The notes beneath the pieces are model-generated. The model saw only the letters and a list, made by a program, of their open reading frames with translations. It was not told the origin of the DNA and ran no database searches. A program made the translations under genes and the position numbers. 64,000 nucleotides of DNA from Candidatus Phycosocius spiralis. GTDB taxonomy: Bacteria; Pseudomonadota; Alphaproteobacteria; Caulobacterales; Aquidulcibacteraceae. Shown in pieces: positions 1-8,616 of the stretch (positions are counted from its first letter, which is position 1; every line of letters begins with the position of its first letter). The stretch spans positions 61,001 to 125,000 of the forward strand of contig NZ_BPFZ01000006.1 in assembly GCF_030158815.1 (NCBI RefSeq), written 5' to 3'.

Positions 1-696
1 CAAAACGCCGCGCTTATCCCAACGCCGCTCAACACCCAATAAGACGGACCAAGTCTGCTCAGGCCTTAACTCGGGATTGCCGCTGTTTTGGTTTCCATCC
101 CCTACAGAAGCCGAATCAGCAAAGGCACCAAAGTCCAATTGTCCAACTGCCCTTTCTATGTCGATGCGATAGGTCCAATTGGGATCAGGCTTCCAAGCTG
201 CCTTCATGCGGGGTTTGGGATAAAAGAAGGAGCGGGTTTTTCCTGCTTCACCGGTCTGTTTAATGCTTGACCACTCTCCAGTTAGAGTTGATTCCAAAGT
301 AAGAGCATCGGTAAGCGTCCAAGAATCGCTGATAAAGGTTTCGGTGCGATTTTCAGCAACTTGGGTTTTGGAGATATCAGAAGGTTGGACTTTAAAGATT
401 TGGCCGTCACCTTGTGAAAATTGCCCATCAAAATCAAGGCTATTAAAGGCAATTTCCCCTCCCGTTTCGAATTGATGCTTACCCATTTTGCGTTTGATGG
501 TTACGCGTCCGACGCGTTCACCACTTTCTGATTGGGAGCGGAAACGGCCAAAACTAAGTGGTACGCCGATCAGATTAAATCCTGCTTGGTCTAAAGCCTC
601 ATCTATTTTACCTTTAGCAAGCACAGCAAGTTTACCAGTCCAGCCATAGATCACCCGTTCAACATCCCCCCCTATCAACAGGTGCGTAATGATGTA
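1..696 (-). pseudogene. TonB-dependent receptor, C-terminal fragment (broken gene, runs off the left edge)
   Basis: The minus strand is open from a TAG at 697-699 to the window edge. It encodes outer-membrane beta-barrel sequence: alternating polar and hydrophobic strands, then a segment reading GNPELRPEQTW, which is typical of the extracellular-loop and strand region of TonB-dependent receptors. No signal peptide, TonB box or plug domain is present, and there is no plausible ATG or ribosome-binding site at the open end. Homology to the receptor family stops at the GGDVERV segment, exactly where a 50-bp inverted repeat begins. The upstream part of the barrel is found on the opposite strand at 784-899. 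I infer a real receptor gene broken by an inversion or duplication, although an assembly chimera would look the same. The rest of the C-terminus lies outside the window. Confidence 0.7.
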
Positions 697-899
697 CTAT
701 TTACAGCGGTAGTACCCGTGAAATGTTTGTCATGAAGTATTTGTAATCAGGGAAGTTGTTCTTGATAGCTTTCTTTCTTTCAGGATGATTTCACCCTGGT
801 GCACATCGATCAAGGCCGTGAAGCTGGTCATACCAAGCGTTGGGAAGTTGGGGGGGATGTTGAACGGGTGATCTATGGCTGGACTGGTAAACTTGCTGT
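623..899. repeat. 50-bp perfect inverted repeat with a 177-bp spacer
   Basis: Positions 623-672 are the exact reverse complement of 850-899, including a run of seven C on the left and seven G on the right. The match stops abruptly at both ends. Both arms encode the same receptor peptide, so the repeat is a duplicated coding segment and not a typical transposon end. No recombinase gene is seen nearby. It could be an invertible segment, the scar of an inversion-duplication, or a template-switching artefact of amplification or assembly. Confidence 0.85.
784..899 (+). pseudogene. Inverted remnant of the same TonB-dependent receptor
   Basis: This short plus-strand piece encodes DDFTLVHIDQGREAGHTKRW followed by EVGGDVERVIYGWTGKLAV. 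The final GGDVERVIYGWTGKLAV is the same segment that opens the minus-strand receptor fragment at 1-696. The part before it supplies the receptor sequence expected upstream of that segment. An in-frame TAG sits at 766-768, and after 899 the similarity ends abruptly in intergenic sequence downstream of the next receptor gene. It is therefore not a functional gene but a displaced, inverted piece of the neighbouring broken receptor. Confidence 0.6.
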
Positions 900-971
900 T
901 GAGTTTACGAATAAACCCATAAGATCAGCGCACTTGGTGACGGTTTTGGCTCAAGATTGGAGCATAATGTG

Positions 972-3140
972 TCAAAACGGCTTGGTGATCCCAACTTGCA
1001 CCTGCCGGGGCGCACCGGGCAAGATACCCCGAGAGCGGTCGACAATCGTTCTGGCATCGGTGGCATTTTTGATCGCGATATAAGCACCAAAAGGCCAGTT
1101 TTGCGGATGCAGATTGAAGGTCATATTCCAATTGTCCGCCGCTTTGATTAAGCCGCGCTGTCCATCGGCACTTGGTGCCACTGAATTGAGATCATCTGTG
1201 AACATTTCCCCTGTACGCACATATTCCACCTGCATGTCCCCCGCCGTGCCAAAGACATAGCCCACCGCCAGATTGATCAGCCAGCGTGGGGCATAGGGCA
1301 GGCGATTGCCAGTCACCGGACGGCTGCCAAAGCCCGCGACGTTGGAAAAACGTGTTCCCTGAAAGCGGGCTTCATCCACCAAAGTCACCGCCGAACGCAC
1401 ATAAAGATCGCGCCCGCCTTCCATCAGACCCATATCGGCAAAAGAACCGCGTAGGGAGGCTTCAATCCCTTGGTGCAACGTCGCGCCTGCGCTGGTCAAA
1501 GTGGCCCCAACGCCGCCGGCAACGGAAGTTGGAATGATCTGATTTTCAAAATCCATCGAGAACCACGTGATATCCATTGAGACGCCCGGTCGAACATCGC
1601 CGCGCAATCCAACTTCCCAATTGGTGCTGGTTTCAGCATCCAGATTGATGGAGGCACCGGTCGTGTTATTGATCGTATCTTCAACCCGTGGAGGTGAGAA
1701 CCCTTTATGCCCGCCCGCATAAGCGATGAATTTTGGACCCAAACGATAGGTGATGCCAATGCCGGGGATCACTTCTTCGACTGTGTCTTTACCTTGAACA
1801 GGCGCCAATGGATTGAGGCGATTAACCCGTCGAAGGTCAATATGTTCAAGGCGTACCCCTGGGGAAATGGCGAGCGGCCCTAAGCTTGCTTTGGTGGTCA
1901 AAAAACCAGACCAAGCCTGCACATAGCGCAAATTGTTTTCACGGACCCCAGCGTTTAGGCTGGTTCCAGGTGTTCGCCCCGTGGGCGTATCTGAGTTAAC
2001 TTGTAGGCGATTTTGCCGCTCATCACTGTAGCGTAGGCCCATTTCGCTTTCCAATTGGACTGCGCCCAGCGCCGCCTTATGGCTTAATCGGGTTTCAAGC
2101 CCATAGGTGTGATACTCACGCAGCCGCCCTTCATTGCCGCACGTCGTCAACAGGTTGGCCATGCCCAAGCATATGGGATCAGAAGCATCATTGGGGCGTT
2201 GGCCAGAATTGGAGGATTGACGCCACCAATCCCGGTCGAACCACGAAAAAGACCCTGAAGTCTTAAGGATTACATCTTGGCTGATAGTCCATGACCACAG
2301 TAATGAAGTGCCATAGCGGATGGCCTTAAAGCCGTCGTTGACAAAGGGGTTTTGTCGCGCATTGGCCAGATATTCAGCTGTCGTCAGGCCTGAATAGGTA
2401 ATCTGACTGTCTTCTTGATACCGACTTAGCCTAAAGGTCAAATCGTGCGTGGCACCCAAGGAGCGTTCAATCTTGAGATAGAGGTCGTTGATCTTAAGCG
2501 CCTGATGATCGCGAACCCCATCCGATTGTGTCGCATTGGCATGAAACAGCGCCCGCATCTCCCCAATGGGCCCACCCAAATTTAGGTCAGTTTCCTTATA
2601 GCCATCACTGCCAAACGCGAAGCCGACTTGGCCTTGAAAGGTCTCAGGGGCAGGCGGGGTTACATAATTGATGACGCCGCCGACCGTATTGGGACCAAAA
2701 CGGATTTGGCTGGCACCTTTGAGCACTTCAATGCGTGCAAAGCGGCGGATGGGTGGGTGGTAATAGGTCGCATTATCGCCATAGGGCGCAAAGCTTAGCG
2801 GCAGGCCATCTTCGAGAAGAAGTATTTTGGTTGAGCGGGTCGGGGAGAGGCCGCGCATACCGATATTGGGGCGCAGACCTAAGCCTTCCTCATCGCGGGC
2901 ATAAATGCCAGGAACTTGGCGCAAAGCCTCATTCACCGATACGACCCGTGCACGCAGTAAATCTTGTTGCTCAACAGTCGAGCCAGAGCCCGCAATTGTG
3001 CGTAAGCCAGATTTGGGCCCGATCACAATCACAGTTTCAACCGAGGTAGCATGAGACGCAAGGGCGTGAGTTGGGATGGCCAGCACCGATAGACCCAAAC
3101 TCAACAAATTGGCAGATTTGCCAAGCTTAATCTTTTTCAT
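972..3140 (-). CDS. TonB-dependent outer-membrane receptor, FecA-like (probable iron uptake)
   Basis: This protein of about 722 residues has a signal peptide (MKKIKLGKSANLLSLGLSVL, cleaved near ALA-SHA). A plug domain follows, with NEALRQVPGIYARDEEG, then GMRGLSPTRSTKILLLEDGLP and EVLKGASQIRFGPNTVGGVI. A 22-strand-type barrel ends in a terminal aromatic residue (ITKPF). These features are typical of FecA-type TonB receptors for ferric-chelate import across the outer membrane. I chose the ATG at 3140 because the signal peptide starts there; in-frame ATGs at 3152 and further upstream are possible. A palindromic Fur-like site lies 7-37 bases upstream of the start, which supports iron regulation. 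The substrate cannot be read from sequence. No TonB-system or ABC-transporter genes lie next to it. Confidence 0.85.
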   Translation of the reverse strand: MKKIKLGKSANLLSLGLSVLAIPTHALASHATSVETVIVIGPKSGLRTIAGSGSTVEQQDLLRARVVSVNEALRQVPGIYARDEEGLGLRPNIGMRGLSPTRSTKILLLEDGLPLSFAPYGDNATYYHPPIRRFARIEVLKGASQIRFGPNTVGGVINYVTPPAPETFQGQVGFAFGSDGYKETDLNLGGPIGEMRALFHANATQSDGVRDHQALKINDLYLKIERSLGATHDLTFRLSRYQEDSQITYSGLTTAEYLANARQNPFVNDGFKAIRYGTSLLWSWTISQDVILKTSGSFSWFDRDWWRQSSNSGQRPNDASDPICLGMANLLTTCGNEGRLREYHTYGLETRLSHKAALGAVQLESEMGLRYSDERQNRLQVNSDTPTGRTPGTSLNAGVRENNLRYVQAWSGFLTTKASLGPLAISPGVRLEHIDLRRVNRLNPLAPVQGKDTVEEVIPGIGITYRLGPKFIAYAGGHKGFSPPRVEDTINNTTGASINLDAETSTNWEVGLRGDVRPGVSMDITWFSMDFENQIIPTSVAGGVGATLTSAGATLHQGIEASLRGSFADMGLMEGGRDLYVRSAVTLVDEARFQGTRFSNVAGFGSRPVTGNRLPYAPRWLINLAVGYVFGTAGDMQVEYVRTGEMFTDDLNSVAPSADGQRGLIKAADNWNMTFNLHPQNWPFGAYIAIKNATDARTIVDRSRGILPGAPRQVQVGITKPF

Positions 3141-3146
3141 AATGAC

Positions 3147-3177
3147 ACTCATTCTCACTTGATATTTGAGAATGACT
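3147..3177 (-). promoter_or_regulatory. Fur-like palindromic operator upstream of the FecA-like receptor
   Basis: ACTCATTCTCA (3147-3157) and TGAGAATGACT (3167-3177) form an inverted repeat matching at 10 of 11 positions around a 9-base spacer. The half-site resembles the CATTCTCA/TGAGAATG core seen in Fur/Irr-type sites of iron genes in alphaproteobacteria. It lies between the receptor start codon and the divergent kinase gene, so repressor binding could block receptor expression. The regulator is assigned by resemblance only. Confidence 0.5.
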
Positions 3178-3312
3178 CGCAACAGCAACTGAAATCAAGC
3201 ATAAATCTCAGCCTGAACTGGTTTTTCTTTGCGGCCTATCTGTTAGAGTGGGATTGTACTGAATATCGTTTAGACGGGCCAGACTTGGAATATTTGAGAT
3301 GGGCAAACAGAC

Positions 3313-4806
3313 TTGGTGACGATCACAACGCCTCCGAATAACCCATCAGCAAGTGCCCCGCGTCTTGAACTGAAATTGTCAGAAAGTCTGACGGCAAGGC
3401 TCTTGATGATCGGCGCGGGGTTCATTTTATTGACCGAGGCGCTTTTATTTGTGCCTACTATGGCCAATTATCGCGATGATTGGTTGATGAACCGCTTAAG
3501 AACTGCCGAAATGGTGGCTTTGACGTCTGCCAATCCTAGACGGGATGGCTTGGTGGGGGGGCAATCCTCAGAACTGATACGAGCTGCAGATATTCAATCA
3601 ATTGCTATTCTTCAAAATCCTCCAGCACAAGATGCAGCAGCGCAAACTCCCTTAAGATTGGAAATTGTAGGTGCACCACCACGCGGTCCAATCATCCGTG
3701 TTGAGCCCGAAATTCAAACCATAGGCACGTCAATTTTGGGTGTATTAGCAACCTATACTGCGCCTCATGGCCGCTATCTTCGCATCATTGGTCGCCCTCA
3801 GACCAATGCTGCGATCAGGCTGGAAGCGATTGTTGCTGAAGCCCCTCTCAAAGAGGCATTGCTGCACAAGACTTGGCAAGTTCTTTTTTCTATACTGGCG
3901 TTGTCCTTAACGATTGGCGCGCTGATTTATGCAGCGCTCATCGATGGATTTATTCGCCCGATGCGTAAGCTAACCCACGCGATTGCCCGCTTTAGTGTAG
4001 CACCAACCGATGCCAGTCGCGCCTTTGTGCCAACAGGGCGCAGTGATGAAATCGGCCAAGCAGAAGTGGCTTTTTCTTCCATGCAGGAGGCTGTGAGATC
4101 GGCTTTTTTGCAAAAAGACCGCCTCGCCCAATTGGGTTTAGCGGTCTCTAAAATCGCCCATGATTTACGCCATTCCTTGGGAGCCGCCCATCTGGTGAGT
4201 GAGCGGCTATCCAGCGTCGACGATCCAGTGGTACGCGCGACCGCCCCGCGATTAGAGCGCGCGCTACAACGCGCCATCAATCTGGCCCAATCCACGCTCT
4301 CATTTGGTAAAGCCCAAGAACGCCCACCCGAGATCGAGCTTATCTATCTGTCTGACGCATTAGATGAAGCAGCTGACGAGGCTCTCACTGAATATAAGGT
4401 TAGCTGGTCCCATGATGTAGCCAATGATTTGGAAGTTGAAATCGATGCGGAGCATCTGCACCGGATTTTGACCAATTTGATCCGTAATGCAGCCCAAGCC
4501 ATTATTGCTTCTGGTCAAGCGGGAAGCGTGCGCGCCAGCGTCAAAGTGAAGCATAGCCAGATTGATTTGCACATCATTGATACTGGACCAGGCTTGCCCA
4601 AGCGGGTGCAAGAGCATTTGTTTACCCCGTTTGCCGGGAGTGGCCTAAAAGGTGGAGCCGGTCTTGGGCTTGCCATTTCATTGGAGCTGGCGCGCCTTAA
4701 TGGCGGCGATATAATCTTGAACGATACCGGGCCCAAGGGAACCGATTTTATTGTGCGCCTGGTTCGTGATCAAGAAGAGGTAGCAAATAGCAAGTATATG
4801 GCCTGA
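3313..4806 (+). CDS. Membrane sensor histidine kinase (HAMP, HisKA, HATPase)
   Basis: This 497-residue inner-membrane kinase has a transmembrane segment near residues 29-48 and an extracytoplasmic sensor region of about 145 residues. A second transmembrane segment lies near 193-213, followed by a HAMP linker. The phosphoacceptor helix reads KIAHDLRHSL (His283). The ATPase domain shows the N box LIRNAAQAI, the G1 box DTGPGLP and the G2 box GGAGLGLAIS. The start is uncertain: a TTG at 3313 or a GTG at 3316, neither with a strong ribosome-binding site. No response regulator is adjacent, so the partner is unknown. Its stop codon directly abuts the stop of the convergent permease gene, with no bases between them. 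The ligand cannot be told from sequence. Confidence 0.85.
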   Translation: MVTITTPPNNPSASAPRLELKLSESLTARLLMIGAGFILLTEALLFVPTMANYRDDWLMNRLRTAEMVALTSANPRRDGLVGGQSSELIRAADIQSIAILQNPPAQDAAAQTPLRLEIVGAPPRGPIIRVEPEIQTIGTSILGVLATYTAPHGRYLRIIGRPQTNAAIRLEAIVAEAPLKEALLHKTWQVLFSILALSLTIGALIYAALIDGFIRPMRKLTHAIARFSVAPTDASRAFVPTGRSDEIGQAEVAFSSMQEAVRSAFLQKDRLAQLGLAVSKIAHDLRHSLGAAHLVSERLSSVDDPVVRATAPRLERALQRAINLAQSTLSFGKAQERPPEIELIYLSDALDEAADEALTEYKVSWSHDVANDLEVEIDAEHLHRILTNLIRNAAQAIIASGQAGSVRASVKVKHSQIDLHIIDTGPGLPKRVQEHLFTPFAGSGLKGGAGLGLAISLELARLNGGDIILNDTGPKGTDFIVRLVRDQEEVANSKYMA

Positions 4807-6597
4807 TTAGGCCGTTTCTGTCTCGTCACGCTTTTCTTGTTCCAATATCACCCGCGCTGGTCCCCGCGAAATGACCAGTGCCATTGCGATCCCCAAAATG
4901 CCTATCAGCGAACTATACACAAAAAAGGCAGTATAGCCCGCTGCTAAAGCTTGTCCAGATACGCCCAGTTTCGCACCACCTGCCACAAAAGCTTCCGCGG
5001 GTAAGCGGCTAAACCAAGGCCTAAGACTAACAAGCCAACCTGCCTCACTTGCAAGCGCTGCCCCTTCGACAATCCGCCCAGAAAGGGCCGTGATGATTTT
5101 GCCTGGCAGCGCATAGAGGGATGAAAAAACCGCATATTGGGTGGCGGTAAATCCCTCCTTGGTCAGCATGGACATATACATGATCAAGCAGGTGCCTGCG
5201 AACATGCCCGAAAGATTATCAATGCCAATGGCAATATAAAGGGCAGGCTCATTTGCGCCAGTCAGTGTGATTGCAATAAAGGCGAGATTTGAAATAGGCT
5301 GTAAAAACGCACCCACCACAAGGCAGCGAAACAAGCCAAACTTGAGTACGAGATAACCGCTAAGCCCGGCCCCTAACGCGCTCATGGCGGCCCCAAAGAA
5401 TTTCTGGGCAAAGGCGATGGAATCCTTGGAGAAGCCCGCATCCAGATACATGGTGGAAGTTATGTTGAGCACGAAGTCAGCGATCCGGTACACGCAGATG
5501 AAAACAAGTATGACGCTGGCCAAATCCTTGTAGCGGCTAAAAAAATCAGCCATTGGCTCGCCAAGAGCAGCTTTAAAATAGGCACCAGGCCGGGTCTGGA
5601 TACCGGGGATTTGCAGGCACGCCACGACGACGAGGCTGAGCCCCAAAAGCGCATAGCCAACCTGTTGCCAAACCCCCCAAGGCTTGGCAGCAAGCGCCGC
5701 ACTCATTTGTGCGGTCCCACCATAAAGCCAGCCAACCAACCAAGCCAAAGGCTCTGCCTTGCCCGCAAGGCCAACAGCCAGCACACAAGCCGCAGTCCCC
5801 ATCAAGCAAAGCCGCAATAGCCATTCAAGCTTATCCACAATGCCACGATCAACCACGTCAGCTGGTGCTTCCCAACGCAGGGCTGAAGTCACTTGCTCAC
5901 GCGGGGCCCATAGCGTCGATAGGATCGCCAAAATCATAAAGCCCGCCATCGCCACATAAGCGATGGCCCAGCCCTTCCAGCCGTAAGTATCGCCATTGAA
6001 GGCTTGGGCAACAAAGAGCGGCAAAGCCCCCGACAATAAAATAGCGACTCGGTAGCCCCATTGATAAGTCGCTGCCAATACGCCCAGTCGGCTGGCATCA
6101 GGGGTAACCTCAATGCGCCACGCATCAATCGCAATGTCTTGGGTTGCCCCAGCAAATGCAATCAAGACAGCAAAGCCTGCAAAAGGAATAAAGGCGGCGG
6201 TGGCGTCCCCATCAGGGGTAAAGGCCAAGGCGGGATCACGCGTAGCCATGGCTAAAAGACCAACCACCACAATGGCCTGCATTAGGATCATCCACCCGCG
6301 ACGTCGCCCCAACGCTTTATCTAGAAACGGTAATGCGATCCGATCAACTAGGGGAGCCCATAAAAACTTCAGCGCATAAGCCAAAGTCGCCAAGCCCATC
6401 AGGCCGATCAAGGCCAAAGAAGCCCCCGCTTCGCGTAACCAAATGGCTAAGGCTAAGCCAGCTAATTGGTTGGGCATACCCGCAGCAAAACCTAAACCAA
6501 ACATCACCAACGACGGACGCTCAAAAAAAGCACCAATTCCAACGCGGGCATCAGCCCCCAACTCGGAAACATTTGTGGAGTTTGTTGTATCCGTCAT
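4807..6597 (-). CDS. Major facilitator superfamily permease, AmpG-like
   Basis: This is a 596-residue polytopic inner-membrane protein. Near the N-terminus it carries KFLWAPLVDR and LGRRRGWM, the loop motif typical of AmpG-type permeases that import muropeptides from the periplasm in cell-wall recycling. It is longer than classical AmpG (about 490 residues). The extra length comes from additional hydrophobic segments and loops near residues 235-330, roughly WLLRLCLMGTAACVLAVGLAG onward. The gene starts 39 bases downstream of the hybrid kinase stop on the same strand, with a GAGG ribosome-binding site before ATG 6597, so the two are probably co-transcribed. The substrate assignment comes from family resemblance; another solute is possible. 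Confidence 0.75.
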   Translation of the reverse strand: MTDTTNSTNVSELGADARVGIGAFFERPSLVMFGLGFAAGMPNQLAGLALAIWLREAGASLALIGLMGLATLAYALKFLWAPLVDRIALPFLDKALGRRRGWMILMQAIVVVGLLAMATRDPALAFTPDGDATAAFIPFAGFAVLIAFAGATQDIAIDAWRIEVTPDASRLGVLAATYQWGYRVAILLSGALPLFVAQAFNGDTYGWKGWAIAYVAMAGFMILAILSTLWAPREQVTSALRWEAPADVVDRGIVDKLEWLLRLCLMGTAACVLAVGLAGKAEPLAWLVGWLYGGTAQMSAALAAKPWGVWQQVGYALLGLSLVVVACLQIPGIQTRPGAYFKAALGEPMADFFSRYKDLASVILVFICVYRIADFVLNITSTMYLDAGFSKDSIAFAQKFFGAAMSALGAGLSGYLVLKFGLFRCLVVGAFLQPISNLAFIAITLTGANEPALYIAIGIDNLSGMFAGTCLIMYMSMLTKEGFTATQYAVFSSLYALPGKIITALSGRIVEGAALASEAGWLVSLRPWFSRLPAEAFVAGGAKLGVSGQALAAGYTAFFVYSSLIGILGIAMALVISRGPARVILEQEKRDETETA

Positions 6598-6636
6598 CGC
6601 GTCCTCTTCGCATCAGGACAGCGAGGCTATCCTGAA

Positions 6637-8355
6637 TCAAGCGGCGAAGGTGGCCTGTCTGGGGCTGTTCGTCCAGCGCTCTAACACAGAAGACAACATC
6701 GCAGGATCAAGCGGCTTGCTGATAAAATCATCCATACCTGCTTGTTTACATGCCCGGCGATCTTCTTCCATGGCGGCAGCGGTTAAAGCAATAATGGGGG
6801 TCTGCGCAAAGCGGCCACCTAAAGCGCGTAACGCCTTGGTAGCTTCAAGGCCATCCATCACGGGCATATGGACATCCATCAATACCAAATCATAAGGGGC
6901 ATCTTGCAAGGCAGCGACCGCCTCTGCACCATCACCCACCGCCATCACATGGCAGCCATTGCGCATCAAGAGTGATTTGGCCAAGAGGGCATTGATTGGA
7001 TTATCATCAGCTAACAACACCCGCACCCCGATCGCAAGCGGGGTGGTATCGGCGCGCTCATCATTGGCTAAAACAGGGCGTGTATCGATGCCTTCGCCGG
7101 CAGCTAAGGCCACACGCTCAATTAATGAGGCGGCACGCAAAGGTTTTATAAGATAGCCGATAGCACCTTTGGCACGGTAATCGTCAATCAGATCGCGACG
7201 CTCCTGCGGGATCAGCGCAATCACAGGGCTTGGCTGTTTGAGCCAGTCTGTGATTTCCAACTGGTTGTCATGGTGGTCCAACAAGATAACACAGGCACGT
7301 TTGGCTTGGCTGGGACGTGTGACCAGTTTAACTTCAGCGCCTTCATTTTGTAGCGCCAGTCTGATTACATCCACCATGAGATGGGATGTACTTTGAATAG
7401 CTATCGTCTTGCCTCGCAGTTTATAGGAACGCGCCGGTGCTGGGGTAATGGTATCGAGCGGCATATCGATCCAAAACACGCATCCGCCACAGTCGCGATT
7501 GCGAACATGTACTGATCCCCCCAACGCGATGGTCAGTTTTTTGACAATGGCCAATCCTAGGCCGGTACCGCCAAAGCGACGGGTATGGGAAGAATCGGCT
7601 TGTTGAAACTCTTCAAATACATGGTCAAGTTTGTCGGTCGGGATGCCAATCCCTGAATCTTCGACGCTAAAGCGAAGCCGGTTCTTTCCGGCGCATTCAA
7701 GTCGCAAAACAATCCCGCCACTATGGGTAAATTTTACGGCATTGGACGTTAAGTTTAACATGATTTGTCGTAAACGACCATCATCCCCCATCACTTCAAG
7801 GGGCACATCGGCAGCAACAAAAGTCGCAATTTCAAGTTTCTTTTCATGCGCTCGCGGCGAACAAAGTTCAGCCACCGATTGAAGCATGTTGGCGGGATTG
7901 AATATGAGGGATTCAAGCTCAATCTTGCCACTTTCAAGCTTCGCATAGTCCAATATATCGTTCAATAGCCCCAATAAATGCTGACCAGAATCTGTAACTG
8001 CGTTCAACCAAGAGCGTTGAGCGCTCGTCAATTCACTCATCGATAAAAGACCAGCCATGCCCAAAATGCCATTCAAGGGAGTACGTATCTCATGGCTTAG
8101 GGTTGCAAACAACATGGTCCTGCCGCGGGCAGTCTCATCATCATCGGGCCTAAAAATCCCAAGCTGAATGCCATCGGCACGTTTTTCAACATGCCAGCCA
8201 GAACGTAGATCAAACCAAGGCGCTATCTCGCCTTTCAACGCCATGGACCCAAAGCGATGAAGTGCATTTTGATTGGCAACCAACACGCGACCATTGGCAC
8301 CCGCCACAATCGCACAATCAGGTAAGTCCTCTATGGTAAATGACAAATTATTCAT
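6637..8355 (-). CDS. Hybrid sensor histidine kinase/response regulator
   Basis: This 572-residue protein lacks transmembrane segments and should be cytoplasmic. Residues 1-70 look like a short PAS-type sensor. The HisKA motif FATLSHEIRTPLNGILGM carries His88. The ATPase has LNLTSNAVKFT, VEDSGIGIP and GGTGLGLAIV. A degenerate receiver-like segment near residues 310-420 lacks a clear phosphoacceptor Asp. A complete C-terminal receiver follows with VLLADDNPIN, DLVLMDVHMPVMDG (phosphoacceptor Asp near 497) and the late Lys in FISKPLD. It lies upstream of, and probably in an operon with, the AmpG-like permease. No histidine phosphotransferase or DNA-binding partner is adjacent. Confidence 0.85.
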   Translation of the reverse strand: MNNLSFTIEDLPDCAIVAGANGRVLVANQNALHRFGSMALKGEIAPWFDLRSGWHVEKRADGIQLGIFRPDDDETARGRTMLFATLSHEIRTPLNGILGMAGLLSMSELTSAQRSWLNAVTDSGQHLLGLLNDILDYAKLESGKIELESLIFNPANMLQSVAELCSPRAHEKKLEIATFVAADVPLEVMGDDGRLRQIMLNLTSNAVKFTHSGGIVLRLECAGKNRLRFSVEDSGIGIPTDKLDHVFEEFQQADSSHTRRFGGTGLGLAIVKKLTIALGGSVHVRNRDCGGCVFWIDMPLDTITPAPARSYKLRGKTIAIQSTSHLMVDVIRLALQNEGAEVKLVTRPSQAKRACVILLDHHDNQLEITDWLKQPSPVIALIPQERRDLIDDYRAKGAIGYLIKPLRAASLIERVALAAGEGIDTRPVLANDERADTTPLAIGVRVLLADDNPINALLAKSLLMRNGCHVMAVGDGAEAVAALQDAPYDLVLMDVHMPVMDGLEATKALRALGGRFAQTPIIALTAAAMEEDRRACKQAGMDDFISKPLDPAMLSSVLERWTNSPRQATFAA

Positions 8356-8616
8356 ATCCTTAACTTAAATTGGATCGGTTAAGGAAGGGATGATCAGGCC
8401 TGTCGATTTGCGCCAAATAGGGTTAGCTGCTGTCAAGCATAATAGAACGCCTGTCGTTTTGGATTAGTTTGGTCGATCAAAGAAGTGGTAAGGTGCTTTA
8501 TCTATCTGGCGGGTGTGACTTGTGTTTTTTCCGCCAGATGCGCTGAACTTATTGGGAAAACGTCCACATGCTTTTGTTCATCTCTATGTGACCCCTTAAA
8601 ATAGAGTTCATTCTTT

